This document shows, one piece after another, positions 32,313 through 44,693 of a stretch of 64,000 nucleotides of DNA (its first letter is position 1; every line of letters starts with the position of its first letter). The stretch is from Gnetum montanum (Eukaryota > Streptophyta > Gnetopsida > Gnetales > Gnetaceae): positions 401,483 through 465,482 of the forward strand of contig MNCI01002086.1 in assembly GCA_015680685.1 (NCBI GenBank), written 5' to 3'. The notes under the pieces are model-generated. The model saw only the letters and a list, made by a program, of their open reading frames with translations. It was not told the origin of the DNA and did no database searches. The translations under genes were made by a program, and so were the position numbers.

Positions 32313-35235
32313 TTAGTTCATCACCACAACTTCCTCACCCACATAGGGTAGGTGGATCTCTTGATATATTGGTGAAGAGACAACCCTTAATTGGGCTAAC
32401 CATGACCTCCCTAAGATCAGGTTGAACTCGAGCATCTCTTCTACCACGATGAACACTGTGCTTGTGGGAAATTGGTCCCCCACCACAAAGTTAATGAGAA
32501 CAATCCCTTTTACCACTATGCATGTCCCATTGAACGATTTCAGGCACAAAGTTTTCATGGGCTTAATTTGATCAACCAAGCCTAGTTTGTCCACTATGGG
32601 AAATGGAATGACATTGGTAGTGGCCTCATCATCAACGTGTACCCTTTGGATCTTGTACTGGCTCACCCGAATTGTGATGAACATGGACGTTGTTGTTACC
32701 TAACCCTTTTCAGGGTTATCCTTAATGGACTTATCATGAAATGTTAACTAAGTTGGCCATATTTCTTTGGTCGTAGAGGGAAGCATGATAACATGGATTG
32801 CTTTCTCTTCAATCGGCATGTTTTCATCAACTAGGATAGATGATTACATGCAAACCATGGCCTCATGGTGCACCGTGGAAGTCATTATCAAGTCATATAG
32901 GCTTAAAGTTATGTTTTTCTACTTTAGGGCATGTTTGACTTGCGTAAGGGCATTGATAAGGTCTTGCCCACCATCTTGTTGTTTGCTACCTGTTTCCTCC
33001 TCTATTCATCCTAGAAGACGAATCTCCTGAGGAGTGGTTTTCGATTGAGCATTAGGCTTTCTTGGGAGAGAAGGTGAAGATCGCGTCTATGTAGTGTTAC
33101 CTGTTGTTGATGAAGAAGGGGCCATGGGAATTGAGGACAAGGGGGTAGGCTTAGGGGGACCTAGTGTAGTGTGTTCCCTAGCCATCTTATTTACTAAATG
33201 CTCTTCCTATTTTTTTGAACGAGGAGAATATGGTGTAGTTTTTGTTGCCTAGCTTTGGGTGGTAGAGGAGCTTGGATGTTTTGGCACCTTAATGACAAAT
33301 GGTTCCTGTTGTGTTGGTGCAGCCGGTGGTGCAACTCTGAGCACAAAGGGTATGGTAGATTTCTCACAAGGAACTTTAAGGACAAATGGGGCTTGTGATG
33401 TTATTGTTGTTGTTTTTGGTGTTTCTGCATTATGAGGAGGCACATGCACCACGAATGGTTGTTATGGTGGTTCAGGATTACTGTCAATGCCAATGGTGTT
33501 GATGGTTTACCCCACATTATTAGCATTCAGGGGATCTTTGTAAACATGCATTGACTGATTCTCGAGGCGAATGGGACAACTTTCATCCAAGATCAATTTT
33601 CCTTGATCAATCATTCGTTGGATGTCATCTTTCAGTGCTAAAAAATTGTTTGTATTATGATCACACAGTTGGTGATAGTCATAGAAGTGTTCGAACCTAA
33701 AATTGTTTGGGACTGAAGGTTCATTGGGCATAGCCAAGGATGGGTTCCGCAAAACTTTGGAGTACCATTGATGATGTTTGATTGCCTCCTCTGACATTCG
33801 TTTATGTTGTATACACCCAACTCCCAATAGTTTCTTTAGAAGTTTCAAAGGCTTAATGGGTAAGGGGGTGTACTTGGAGTGATCCTTGTGCTCAAAGTTA
33901 GGCCTTAGCTGGGTTGGCACTGCAGGTGTAGATGTTGAGGGCTAACCAGTGTTGCTTGAGCTAGGTGTGGCGTTGGGTGTTGTGGCTGCCTTCTTGTTGT
34001 TGCTGTTGTCGGGCTTGCTTTCCTTGGCCATAGTAGCCATTGTTTTTATTGTGGCCTTTCCCTTTTCTTTTTCTTTCTTGATGTATGCATTTTTATAGGT
34101 GACATAGGTCGGGTCCTTGCTAGCTTCAGCCGTGTCCTGAATGCTCTTGGTCTGAGCAAAGGCTTGGCTAAGGGGGCGTAGGGCTAGGTAGTAGAGTTTA
34201 GACTTAATGAAGTCATTTACTACTCCCTTAAAGATGGCCAACAAGTGGGCCTCAGCAATAGGCTCATGTATCTTGTTCAAGGTTATGCTCCACCGCTGTA
34301 TGAATCTTTGCACAAATTCTAATAGGTCCTGTTTGACACTCATGAGCTGGTCTAATGTGACCTTTGGTTTCAGGTTGTACTTGAAATGGGTCACGAATTG
34401 GCTTAGCAGATCTTCTAGGGTGGAGATGGAGGCACATGGAAGTGCATGATACTAGTCTAGAGCTTTTCCTATCAGAGAAATGGCAAAGACACAGATGATG
34501 GTGTGTGGCCATGGTTGCAACAATAGAGATTCAGACCTGAATGTTACCAAGTGCATGTTGGGATTTCCCTTCCCATTGTATTTTGTAAATTGGGGGAGTG
34601 GCACCCTAGGGGGTAATGTAAGCATAGGGATAGCTAGGCTGATAGGATTGTCATTGTAAAAGTTCATGACCTGTATGGTGTCAAAACCAGTGGCTTTAAT
34701 TCGTTTGATTTCCTCAATAAGGGTCTGGATGAGTTGGAAAGCTTGATTTAAACCTGAGGAAGTTGTAGAGGGTTATGGGGCTGCAAGAGTAGCCATCATT
34801 GATGGAGTTGTAAGGGTAGTGGCCTATCCCATGGGGAACACCATTGGAGCCACTCCAACAAGTGGTGCTGCTTGGATGGTCCACCACCCAGTGGGTGGTG
34901 CTGTTGAGGCAATGGTCACTAGTGGCATTGTGGGGTTGGCTACTTGCCTAAGTGGTGAGATGGCTCACAACCCTATGTTTTGTTGTACTAAATGCATAAG
35001 CTGGTACACTTGTGGTTGCATGTAGTGTGACATCTGAGATGGTTGTGCAGTAGGTAGAGAAGTGGCTGATGCCCATCACATGGTTGAAAGTGGGCCTGTT
35101 TCTAGTGGTGGGACGGGTGTAGAAGAGGGAATAGGAGTGAAGCTAACATGCGATTATGTCGTAGGCAGAGTGTGTATGTATGGAAGTGTAACTATGACTG
35201 ATGTTCTGTATGATGCTAGGATAGATTGAGAAGGG
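32313..35235 (-). pseudogene. gag (main part) and protease of element A
   Basis: A nearly continuous minus-strand frame. Pro/Thr-rich N-terminal part (35200-34750), Gag core ('PLPQFTKYNGKGNPNMHLV', 34580; 'THFKYNLKPKVTLDQLMSV', 34390; 'FIQRWSITLNK'), a His/Cys region without a full zinc knuckle ('YDYHQLCDHNTNNFLALKDD', 33650), repeated 'PFVxxV' segments (33450-33250), then the protease at 32690-32313: 'VHVDDEATTNVIP' (Gly of the DDGA active-site motif changed to Glu), 'VVEEMLEFNLILGRSWLAQL'. Interruptions are mostly TAG or TAA. The N-terminal end continues at 50935-51170 beyond element B. Confidence 0.85.
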
Positions 35236-35240
35236 AGAGG
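35236..35240. other. target site duplication of element B, left copy
   Basis: AGAGG, matching 50930-50934 exactly. Confidence 0.9.
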
Positions 35241-36504
35241 TGAAACACCGTGAAATTTCAGGGCCTCGATAATTCAGTGAAGTCTTGAAGCTTAGGTAAG
35301 GATCTTTACAAGTACAACGTCAAAACATCCAAGCGATGGGCACGTCTCGGTAGGTTTTCTTTCAGCTAAGGGCTTGTTACGCTATGCTACGCAGCTCAAC
35401 GTAACTGAATCCAGGAGGACAAAATAGAACAAGGGATGCACAGTGACAACACTCCAACTTTGCAAGTTAGTCATGTTCTAAAATATCTTAACTTTTGGCA
35501 TATTATGCCACGTTACGCTATACAACATAACACAACATAAAGCAAGCAGCACAGTTGGGTTAGCCACAACAACAAGGATAACAAAATTTGAGCAATAGCT
35601 GTCATTACGCTAGGATATGCTTTCCAGCGTATCGCAACATAGCTATGTGACAGTTTGCTACCAAAGATCTAGAAATCCGTCAACACTAAGGACAAAGGTG
35701 ATTATGCTATACTACACTTCGGAGTGTAGCATAGCATGACATCACAAGCCTCAGCTATAGCACATCAGGTCAACGACATTCTATGGATCTAAGACACATG
35801 TCATCTAAACTACATTTTTCTCATAACCCTAATCTTATAAATACCACAGTGGACAACACTTGAAGGGTTGGAAATTTTTTGGCAAAAATATTGGCGAGAA
35901 GACAAGAAAGAGTTGGAAACAAAAGAGCATTGAGGATGATACAGAGAAGCTTTTGGTCAGAGATTTCAAGTTAGTGGACATCTTGCTTCAAGCCTGACTC
36001 CCTTGTGCCCAGATTGGCTAGCGAACAAGGTAGATTGGTCTTTGCTTGTTTAATCTCTAAATAGCTTCTTGTTGGTGGCAGATACTTCATCCAAACCAGA
36101 GTCCGCTTGTAAATCCCGTTGTATACATCATATTTTTTTATAAGATAGATCCCAGATCTCAAGATCGTGTATTTTCTAAGTATCAATCCATTGCATCCTA
36201 TTTACATTGATTTTATAGTCATTTTGAATAGCTTACATCGTTTTCATCATCTTCAAGATCCAATCTTGGAGTTGATCTTGTTTTCTCGTCATCCACTATT
36301 ACATCTTCGTACTAAATCGTCATCACATTACACGATCATTAACCAAATTTACTGATTAAGTAAGTCCTTGTCTAATCGACAAGACCATTCATGGCACCTC
36401 AGATTCGTTTTCTCCAGCATGGCCATCACATGGATCTAGGGTTGGAACTGTGTACACCAAAATCCTCTCGGTGTTTCCAGCAACTGACATTTTCCATCGT
36501 TACA
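35241..36504 (+). repeat. 5' LTR of element B
   Basis: Starts TGAAACACCG, ends TTACA. TATA box TATAAATA at 35836-35843. U3 carries GTTACGCTATGCTACGC and related inverted motifs (35375-35740). Matches 49709-50929. Confidence 0.95.
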
Positions 36505-36510
36505 ATTTTC

Positions 36511-36529
36511 TGGTGCTAGAAGGAGGGCC
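36511..36529 (+). promoter_or_regulatory. primer binding site, tRNA-Asn type
   Basis: TGGTGCTAGAAGGAGGGCC, complementary to the 3' end of plant tRNA-Asn with one mismatch (T for C at base 4). Six bases after the LTR. The same site is in elements A (51921-51903, minus) and C (54009-54025). Confidence 0.75.
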
Positions 36530-36742
36530 TAAACCTCTGATCTCCGTTTCACGGGTAGTCCTGTAAGCTGTCTATACCCATTATCGACTAACACAAACGT
36601 GATACCTCCGTGGTTGTTTACGTGATCGTGTGGTATAGATTGGTCACTCCAAAGATTCCTCTGGAATCCAGTAGGATAGAAAGCCTCCTTTTACCTTTGT
36701 GATCCTTATCCTCATCAACATTTTCTTCTAGCTACGTAGAGA

Positions 36743-37552
36743 ATGGCTACGACAACTACCACCGTTTCCACTGCTAGTCTCGAAACCCCCTTGATGACGT
36801 AGGCTATGCCTACTGCTGTCGAGCCACCGACCAGCCCAGTGCGGCTACACCGGTCCCTAGGATTCAAAACAAAGAGCCTGAAGGGCATGCTCAGCAAACA
36901 CAACATTACAACTTCCTCTGTTCCAAACTTATGGCAAAATTTGCCCATGTACCCATAGGAACTCAGAGAGAAATGCAAATACGAGTTCATTTACTATAAC
37001 GGGAAAGAATTTTTTCCTTCACTTAACACTTCTATACCCCTGACAGACCAACAACAGTGAATGTTGGATCAACTGTTAATGGCTAGGGCATCAACAGAAC
37101 AATGAGACATAGTGTTCTGTGATGAAGCGCTTCACAATGGGCAAGAAGACCTAGATGCCCACTCCGAGGAAGGTAGTCACGCTAGCTTTGTTATGGCTCC
37201 TCCCTCCACAACGTCCCCTGCAAATCCGTTTGTTATGATCACTATGCCTTTATCGTTGACTACTGCTGACCGTGTGGCGCAAGCATTACATCGGCATTTC
37301 TTCTCTATGGCTCCTTTTTTGGATGTCGTCCCTTCACAGACCATTCCTCCACAGCTGCAGTTAACAAATCCATTACATCGTGTGCCTACACCTATGTTAC
37401 CATATGTGCATGCAGTACCCACTTCACAATTACACATAGCTTCTGCATTCATCCCAACTCTCGGTCCCATACCACCACAATCAACGACAGGACCTACCAC
37501 TACCGTGTGGTGGGCTCCAAGTATGTCACCCTTGATTGCACAACCTACATAG
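36743..37552 (+). pseudogene. gag N-terminal part of element B
   Basis: Begins MATTTTTVSTASLETP, with stops and frame changes, then 'NPFVMITMPLSL' and a Pro/Thr-rich region (open 37112-37552). Similar in layout to the N-terminus of gag in A ('QEDLDSHSKGDG' there, 'QEDLDAHSEEGS' here). It stops at 37552. The next readable gag codons belong to the C-terminal part, so the capsid core is deleted. Confidence 0.7.
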
Positions 37553-37611
37553 TGTTGCATCTCGCTCATCATCAACATCAAGCCTCGTAGGTAGTAAATC
37601 TGAATGCATGA

Positions 37612-39023
37612 TTGATCAAGGCAAGCTAATCCTAGACAGTAGTAGTTCGGTTCATCCAGAAAACTAGTTTATGCACATGTACCAAGATCCGTTAAATGCA
37701 AATAATGTAGGGTACACTATTAACGTAGTAGGTATGGAAGGTGATAGCCTAGCACAACCAAAGAAACCCTTCATGCTGTGCATGCCTCCTTGCCTACCTC
37801 AAACAACAAACCTATCGACATCGATGGGCACAACATCGCAATAGCCTTTTGTCCTCTGAGTCTCGCCTCGGACATCTGTCTCGTAGCTGAGTGTCGTTAA
37901 AGCTGCGGCCTAGCCCATGCCCACACCTAAGGCACCCTTTGTCATCAGAGTGACAAATTCATTACCTGCTTCTACTATGTAGGGGAAAACATCTAAGTCA
38001 ACATCCCAAACTCAACCTACAATGAGAGGAGAAGGGAGTACAACAAACAAAGTAGCCAAGGATCACCTAACGTTGGGGTTTCCTAAGCCTACGCCTCTTG
38101 CCTTAGCACCCTTGGCTTCTCCTCCCCCTGAAAAGGAAAACGTTATGTAGACATAGCCATCTTCTCCCTGCCCAAGAAAACACAATCCTCAACTAGAAAC
38201 TATTCCTCCCCGAGAGATCCCTCTCCTAGGACGAATGGAAGAAGAGAAGGGCAACAAAAAACCAGACTGTGGGCATGATCTCCTTAACAATTTTACTTAA
38301 GTAAAGCAAGCTCTCAAATAGAAAAATACGATGTTGAGCCTGTATGACTTGCTGATGACATCGCAAAGGCATCGTGAAGCTATGATTCGCATGTTGAAGT
38401 CCATACTTGTGGATAAAAGCTTGCCAGTGGATGAAGAAGCAATCCATTCGATCATGCTTCCCCCTGCTGCTAAACAACCATGATCTTTCCAACTGACATT
38501 CCATGATGAGTCCATTAAGGATGACCCAGAAAAGGGTCAGGTAACAATAGCACCCATGTTCATCACTATCCAGGTCGGCCAGTATAGGATCTAGAGAGCA
38601 CACATAGATGACGGGGCCACTGCCAATGTCATTCCATTTCCCATAGTGGACAAACTAGGTCTGATTGATTAAATCAATCCCACAACAATGTCATGTTTGA
38701 ATTCATTTAACAGGACATGAGTGCAAGTTAAGGGAACAATGTAGATCAACTTCATAGTAGGGGATCAATTCCCCACAAACACAGTGTTCATCATCGTCGA
38801 GGAGATGCCCAGCTTCAACCTAATCTTAGGGAGGTCTTGGTTGGCTCAACTCAAGGCCGTCTCAACACCCATTCACCAAGAAATCCACTTGCCCCATGCG
38901 GGAGGGGAAGTGATCATCCACAGTGATAAGATGATCCCTCAAGCTATCAACAACGTAGAGATGGAACAGGGTTCAGAGATTGAAATCCCTGAAGATCAAA
39001 GTCCTATTCCAATAGGTAAATAG
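37612..39023 (+). pseudogene. gag C-terminal part and protease of element B
   Basis: Starts with 'MIDQGKLIL' and 'YQDPLNANNVG', which in A follow the capsid core directly. Further on 'MLSLYDLLMTS' (38330), then protease: 'AHIDDGATANVIPFPIVDKL' (38600, active-site DDGA intact), 'IIVEEMPSFNLILGRSWLAQ' and 'PIHQEIHLPHAGGEV' (38784-38920). Several stops in the gag part and one or two in the protease. The protease would mature Gag-Pol in an active element. Confidence 0.8.
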
Positions 39024-39269
39024 GCCAACAAAGTTGCCAATGAAAGCTTAACTTGGGCTTAACTACCCTTCCAGGGAGGAGATGGTAGTGTAGAGGAATG
39101 CTGTAATAAGCCTCGTCATCCATATGCATCACCAAACCTAAAAACAATCAAGAAGCAGCTACGGAGCTAGTAAATAAATATGTTAGTGTGACATATTGTA
39201 TCACTCCACATTCTTTACTACTACGTAGCTTATGTTCTTTCTCTTCGCATCGTTATCGTTTGTATGCAC

Positions 39270-39500
39270 GATGGCCCAAAATGGCCTTAAACTATTTACA
39301 GCCCGCTATGACCTAAAATTGGTGATTCTTTTTATTCTTTTTCATGCGCAGTGGCCCAACCCAAAATGACCTTAAACTATTTATGGCCTGCTACGACCTA
39401 AAACTGGTGATTCTGTTTATTCTTTTCCATGTGCGATGGCCTGGCCCAAAATGGCCTTAATCTATCACAGGCCCGCAGTGGCCTAAATGTGTAACCTTTT
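39270..39500 (+). repeat. core repeats after protease, element B
   Basis: Three long units with GCCCGCTATGACCTAAAATT or similar, alternating with TGGCCCAAAATGGCCTTAAA. Same core as the other arrays in A, B and C. Confidence 0.75.
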
Positions 39501-39639
39501 TGACAACGCATTTTTTCCTTTTCATAAACATCAAAAAAAATTTCTTTTATAATCATCATAAACCAATTTTAAAAACCACAAAAGTTATCCTTTATTCCCT
39601 TTCATTACAACAAAATGTTTGACCAATATTGCTATTCTA

Positions 39640-42600
39640 CACATCCCCTTTCTTGCCACCTCCATCTGCATCATCCAACTTCACATTTGCCTCATGAGAG
39701 TCTTCCTCATGAGGATCTCCTTTAGGTGGATTCTCTTCATGGGTGTGATCATCTCTATGAGGTTCCTCCTCATGGGGGATCTTCTTCGTGTTAATCCTAC
39801 AATTTAACATAAAGCAAGCCTTAGTGTCACCATCAAAATCATGTGCAAGAATAATACAACAGTCGCGTAGCTTACCTGTGATGGTCCTACGTTGGTCATG
39901 AAAGGAATTTGCTCCAGGCTGACTAACAGGCATTGCATAATCTTGTGCTTAGTGAGCTTTGTCCAAACGCCATCTCCTAAATCAGTTCCAGCCTTTACCT
40001 TCCCCTTTTCCACAGGAGTCCACCAGGGTGGTTCAGAAAAAAGGGAAGGGACAATAGTCTCCCCGCCAGGAAGGGTCATCTCTCTCTTAGGGGAGGCACT
40101 CACTGTCACTTGTTCCTGAAACTTTTCATATGCTCCAAAAGCACCGATGACATTGAGGAATAGCCATAGGGACCACGCCTCAACCACAGAATCTCTGTAA
40201 TGTCAGCGATAGGCAGTACATTCCTATTTATACATGTGTTTATGATTTTTCTATGCCTGCCCCCATTCCTAGACCCTCACACTAAAATACTTCCAGTCTT
40301 GGTTCTTTTGGGCTAGGAGATCCATTTGCATTTGTTGTTCGATGAGCTCATGGCTGGCTTGGACGTTGTTCTTGACAACCATCCAATAGTGGGCGTAGTC
40401 AATCACAACTGTCTACCAATTCTCGTCATTGGTATCTTGAGCTTGCAGAAATTCATTCCTAGAATCAAGGTTCTCAACCCTAGTAGTTAGGGCCATTTTC
40501 TCTTTTTTTTTCTTTCTGCAGCCTCTTCTAGAGGTCTTCATTGATGTAATAACTCTCCCATAGATAAAGGACCGAGCATAATGCACATTTACGCATCTCG
40601 TCGAAAACATGACATGGTACTTCGGTCACCTCTGGTGAGGGCTCAGGAGTAGCATCTATGTTGATAGGCTCTTGAGGATCCCATTTGAGGCGAGATTTTG
40701 TGACATGAAGATGTCAATTAGACGTGATAGGAAATGCAATGTGACAATTTCAATAATTCCCACATAGCAATAGTGACATACCAATCTCAGGATTGATTCG
40801 CTCTAAGCGATTGATTAGGCCATTCACAATCCCCTCCATGAAAGCAAATTTGTTAGGAGCCTCAGCCTAATGATGAGTAGGGATTGCTGATGAAGGTACA
40901 CCACTATTATCAGAAGTGCCTACTACGCAAACAAAATGAGTTAAACATAACATAGTAGATAAAGATAAAATTTGAGATGCTACAATGATACAAGGCTCCT
41001 ACCTAGCAAATCCTCGGGGGTAACAATGGGAAGATTGTCCATAGAGGAATGGTTAAGCAGGTGGCCAACCTCACTAGTGATGAGTCGCTCTTCCCTTTCC
41101 AACCTATCCAAAAGGGCTGTAACATCTTCTATGCTTGCCTTCCCCTTAGGCATAGGAGCCTATGTACTGCCCATGTTGTCAACAGGGGTCTCCTTTTCCA
41201 AAACTAGGGTCCCTTCTCCATGCTACAGGACTATGGCCCCTATTTCAGCTATCAATCCCTCTACATCTTTCCCTTTTCCTGTAAAACACATCACAGTTAA
41301 CAAAAAGAAAAACTTTACTCACTTTTCACAAGTGCTACGCGACACAATGACGTCTATACGTAGCATAACATACATAAACTAATTACGCATTTCTCTACTT
41401 ACCAGCTGAGGGATGGCTCCTATGAAACTTAATCCGTAGTTTCCTTTCCTCTTCACTAGTCAGGTCGGGAGACTCTACAGCCGAACGATGCTTTTTCTGC
41501 TAAACTAATGAAGCTACTATTTCTACTACTAGGTGCTTCCCCCTTGACACACTACTAGTGTAAGAAGGGGGTGCCCCACCCATGCTGTCTTGGCCTCAGA
41601 CGAGAGGCACCACCCAATCCCTAGTTGTTAGTGAAAATGACTTCCCGATACCTTTAGGAGGATCTTGGGATTGGATGGTGTGGAAGACCTAGGAAATCCA
41701 TGACTTGGAGATCTATTTATGATCCTATTGCACCCAGACTCCATCCCAGAAAACCACCAGGAATTCAGAAAAATGCCACAAACAAGCTATGAAGAAGGTA
41801 AAATGAACGTTGAAACAAGACTCAAGATTCTTGCAAAGCTTGACCATTTCAGCCTACAGGCCTTTAGCAAGGTGCTTGGCCCAATTATATAATGTGCCCT
41901 CCTCCATAACCTCCCACATGATCCAGTCCTACTCTATGCCAAGGATTTTTCCTTTGGGAGAGTATCTTGGGGAAAGCACAGGCTCGGAAGAGGGGGTAAA
42001 TGATATTAGCCACTTCTAGCTTGATCTTATCAACGTAGCTACCTTTTAGTTCTTTTTTAGCCCCTAGCCACTCCTCTATGTCCTTTTGATGTTTAGAACT
42101 CTTTTTTGATCTTTCTTCCACTGGGAGACCATCAGAAGGAATGCCAAAAAAGTCAACAAATAGTTAAGCCTGAATATCAAAACTCACGTGCACATTATGC
42201 ACCCGTGTGTGAACATGCTCAGCTTATTCGCTGAAAGAGTCAACTAGGGCCAACATTTTGGCTACTGTGACATCGAGGATTATGGCTAGAAATAGCTCCA
42301 TCAGTCCAACTTCTCGGAGGTTATTGGTTATGGCAGCTGGGGTCGCTCCGTGGCAAAGCCAACATTGTGCTTCATTTAGGTCACCATAGCGAAAGAAGAT
42401 GGTGGCTGTGTCACACCCAGAGGCTATTACCATGACCTCCCACAATTCTTTAGCTATAAACATAAAAAAATAGGTTATAAAAAACAAAAAAAATAGTAAA
42501 ATCTCATTCATTGTTCTCATTCTATAAGGTCACGTAGTTGATCAATGTAGCACAAATTACCACATCCAAAGGGCAAAGGAAACAATGGGATGTCCTCTTG

Positions 42601-43304
42601 CACATCATCAACGGTGATGGGATGATCCAAAGTCCACTCCTTATACAGCCATCTAGAGTCTCTACACTTGACAAAGAATTTGGCATATCAGATAGGGTAG
42701 TGTTGGATTTCAAATCCTAGTTGTCCTAGGACACTAGCACGCACATTGCTGATGGAAGTGAATTCCTTTATGGCTATTTTGGCCATAGATGAAATGTCCG
42801 TATCACCTTGGAGACCATCCACATCAATAAAAAACCTATGCCATAGAGTACAGAAGATTGTTCACATCTAACACAAAATCAAATAGCAGTTAACACCTCA
42901 CAATACCTTGACAACACTTACCCTCTGGCATAATACACAATGCCAGGTGGGTTCTGAAAATAGGTCATGAGACGACGAGCCACAAACAACATGTTTTAGG
43001 CATGATAATAGTTAAACTTGGGCATCTCCCAAATCCAAGATAAGTGTCTCAAATCCTTGGTGCACTGTTTGTGATCTCTTCCCCGCACGGCCTTGATTGA
43101 GCCGTCCACCAGAAATGTTAAGATGCTCTATGTTGATCCAACCAACAACATTTCTAGAATGGTGGTGGCTGTCTTGGTTGACAGATGTGATAAAATAATT
43201 ACACTAAAGTTACACAACAAAAAATACAAGAACTCCTAAGCCTCTGTTCCAAACCAAACCGCCTCTTCCCCTACACAAGGATGAGGAGAAGGAACGTTGG
43301 CCAT
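39640..43304 (-). pseudogene. antisense gene of element B (unknown protein)
   Basis: Counterpart of 26146-31539, again opposite in strand to its element and again between protease and RT. Exon 1 43304-42922 (starts MANVPSP; 'CNFSVIILSHL', 'LRHLSWIWEMP'), exon 2 about 42805-42534 ('EDIPLFPLPFG'), exon 3 42453-41403 ('EAQCWLCHGATPAAI', 'KDIEEWLGAKKELKG', 'EVANIIYPLFRACAFP', 'RKLRIKFHRSHPSAG'), exon 4 41278-41003 ('SIEDVTALLDRLERE', 'IVTPEDLLG'), exon 5 40922-40782 ('FAFMEGIV'), exon 6 about 40690-39876 ('TTRVENLDSRNEFLQAQD', 'REMTLPGGE', 'YEKFQEQVTVS'), exon 7 from about 39813. Donors GTAAGT, GTGACC, GTAAGT, GTAGGA, GTATGT and GTAAGC. Exons 1 and 5 have the same length as in A (383 and 141). 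Stops and an altered acceptor before exon 2 make it non-functional. Function unknown. Confidence 0.75.
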
Positions 43305-44693
43305 GGGGGCATTTAGATAGCACAGAACACCCACAATGTCCAGAACGATTAGGACAGGCTTTAGTCTGACCATTTACAATAAAACACATTCCCATTAGAA
43401 AATAGTTTAAGCATGCTAACAATGCCAACACAGTCGAAGAAACTTACAAAAATCCGTCACGCAACACTGAGGTTCTCGCTACCCTGACTCCCAGAAAATT
43501 GCATGTTACGCTAGAAATGCACTACCAAAATCGTTCAAACCCTTGCAATGGTGTAAGATTTGTCTATGTCAATGGTGATAAAGGTGATGTGGCATCTTAC
43601 CCTAGCATAACACGTGACCATTACGGGCAAGGCAACGGAACCCCTTTTTGCACTACGCAAGGGTACAACACCTAAACTCTTGACTGGTTATGCATTGTGT
43701 TTATACAACATTACCCACAACCACCCAAACCCTTAAGACAGTGTAAGGTCTATCTCTAATAGCAGTGATAGAGGTAATGTTACAAAATTCCATAGCGTAA
43801 CTATCAGAGGCAAGCATGGACACCTAATGTAGTGTGCATTTTCGAAAAAAATACAAATTACAGCACAATGATAGTGAAAAATGACCCAATGCATATATCA
43901 CACAAGGAAGGTGAAGAATGACTTACTGGGTGAGCAGAGTAGCCTCCTGAGTTTTGACTCATAATTTTGAAATTCACCCTAGACTTTCCTGTACTTCGTC
44001 GATCCTGGCCAACTTGGCGTGTTTGCGTTTGGTCTTCGGTGCCATTGTTCCACCTCAATAACCTCTACGAAATCATTAACTTACACTTTTCTTTTGCTTT
44101 AGCCTAACTCAACCTTGCCACGTTCACAATTTACTTTGAGCATGAAATATCTACTTATAAGCGTGATGGTGAAAACTTGCTATTTTCATGACCGATCAAC
44201 ATGGAACTTTCACGAAACGCAGGCATGTCAGTTTGAGAAGAAGCGTAAAGATCACACCATTAACCTCGTAGATATCGCACTGATGGTAGTCCGAAAAGAC
44301 CCTAAACTAATGCATAGCTTATCGTCTCATAATTCAGTCGGATTAACTATGGTCGCCAAAAAATTCTAAATTAGCCATTTTGTCACGCTAGACACACCAC
44401 GTTATACTCTTAGCTATAGTCTACAAGAGCTTTAAGCCATCACCCAGGAAACCTTGCTTATTGTTTTCTTACAAACTCTACATATTGTGATGGTTTGCTA
44501 AAACCCTAAACTGGTCGTCTTTTAGACATGCACCTCTAAAACCTTGTATCATTTCACCTCATCGACAAAAGCAATGTAATAATTTCCATTCTTGGCAATT
44601 TTGTAGATCAGTTTGCAAATGGACGAAGCTTTTCTTGCATCCCTAGCCCTCACAAGTCCATACGATGAAACATCTAGATAGCCTAATCTTGCA
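43305..44693 (-). promoter_or_regulatory. leader/promoter region of antisense gene in element B
   Basis: No protein recognised. Scattered TTACGCTA, TAGCGTAAC and CACGCTAG motifs (43505, 43795, 44385). A TATA-like CTTATAAG near 44155 is a weak candidate. Degenerate core repeats at 44285-44520 (GCTAAAACCCTAAACTGG) sit next to RT, as in element A. Confidence 0.4.
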
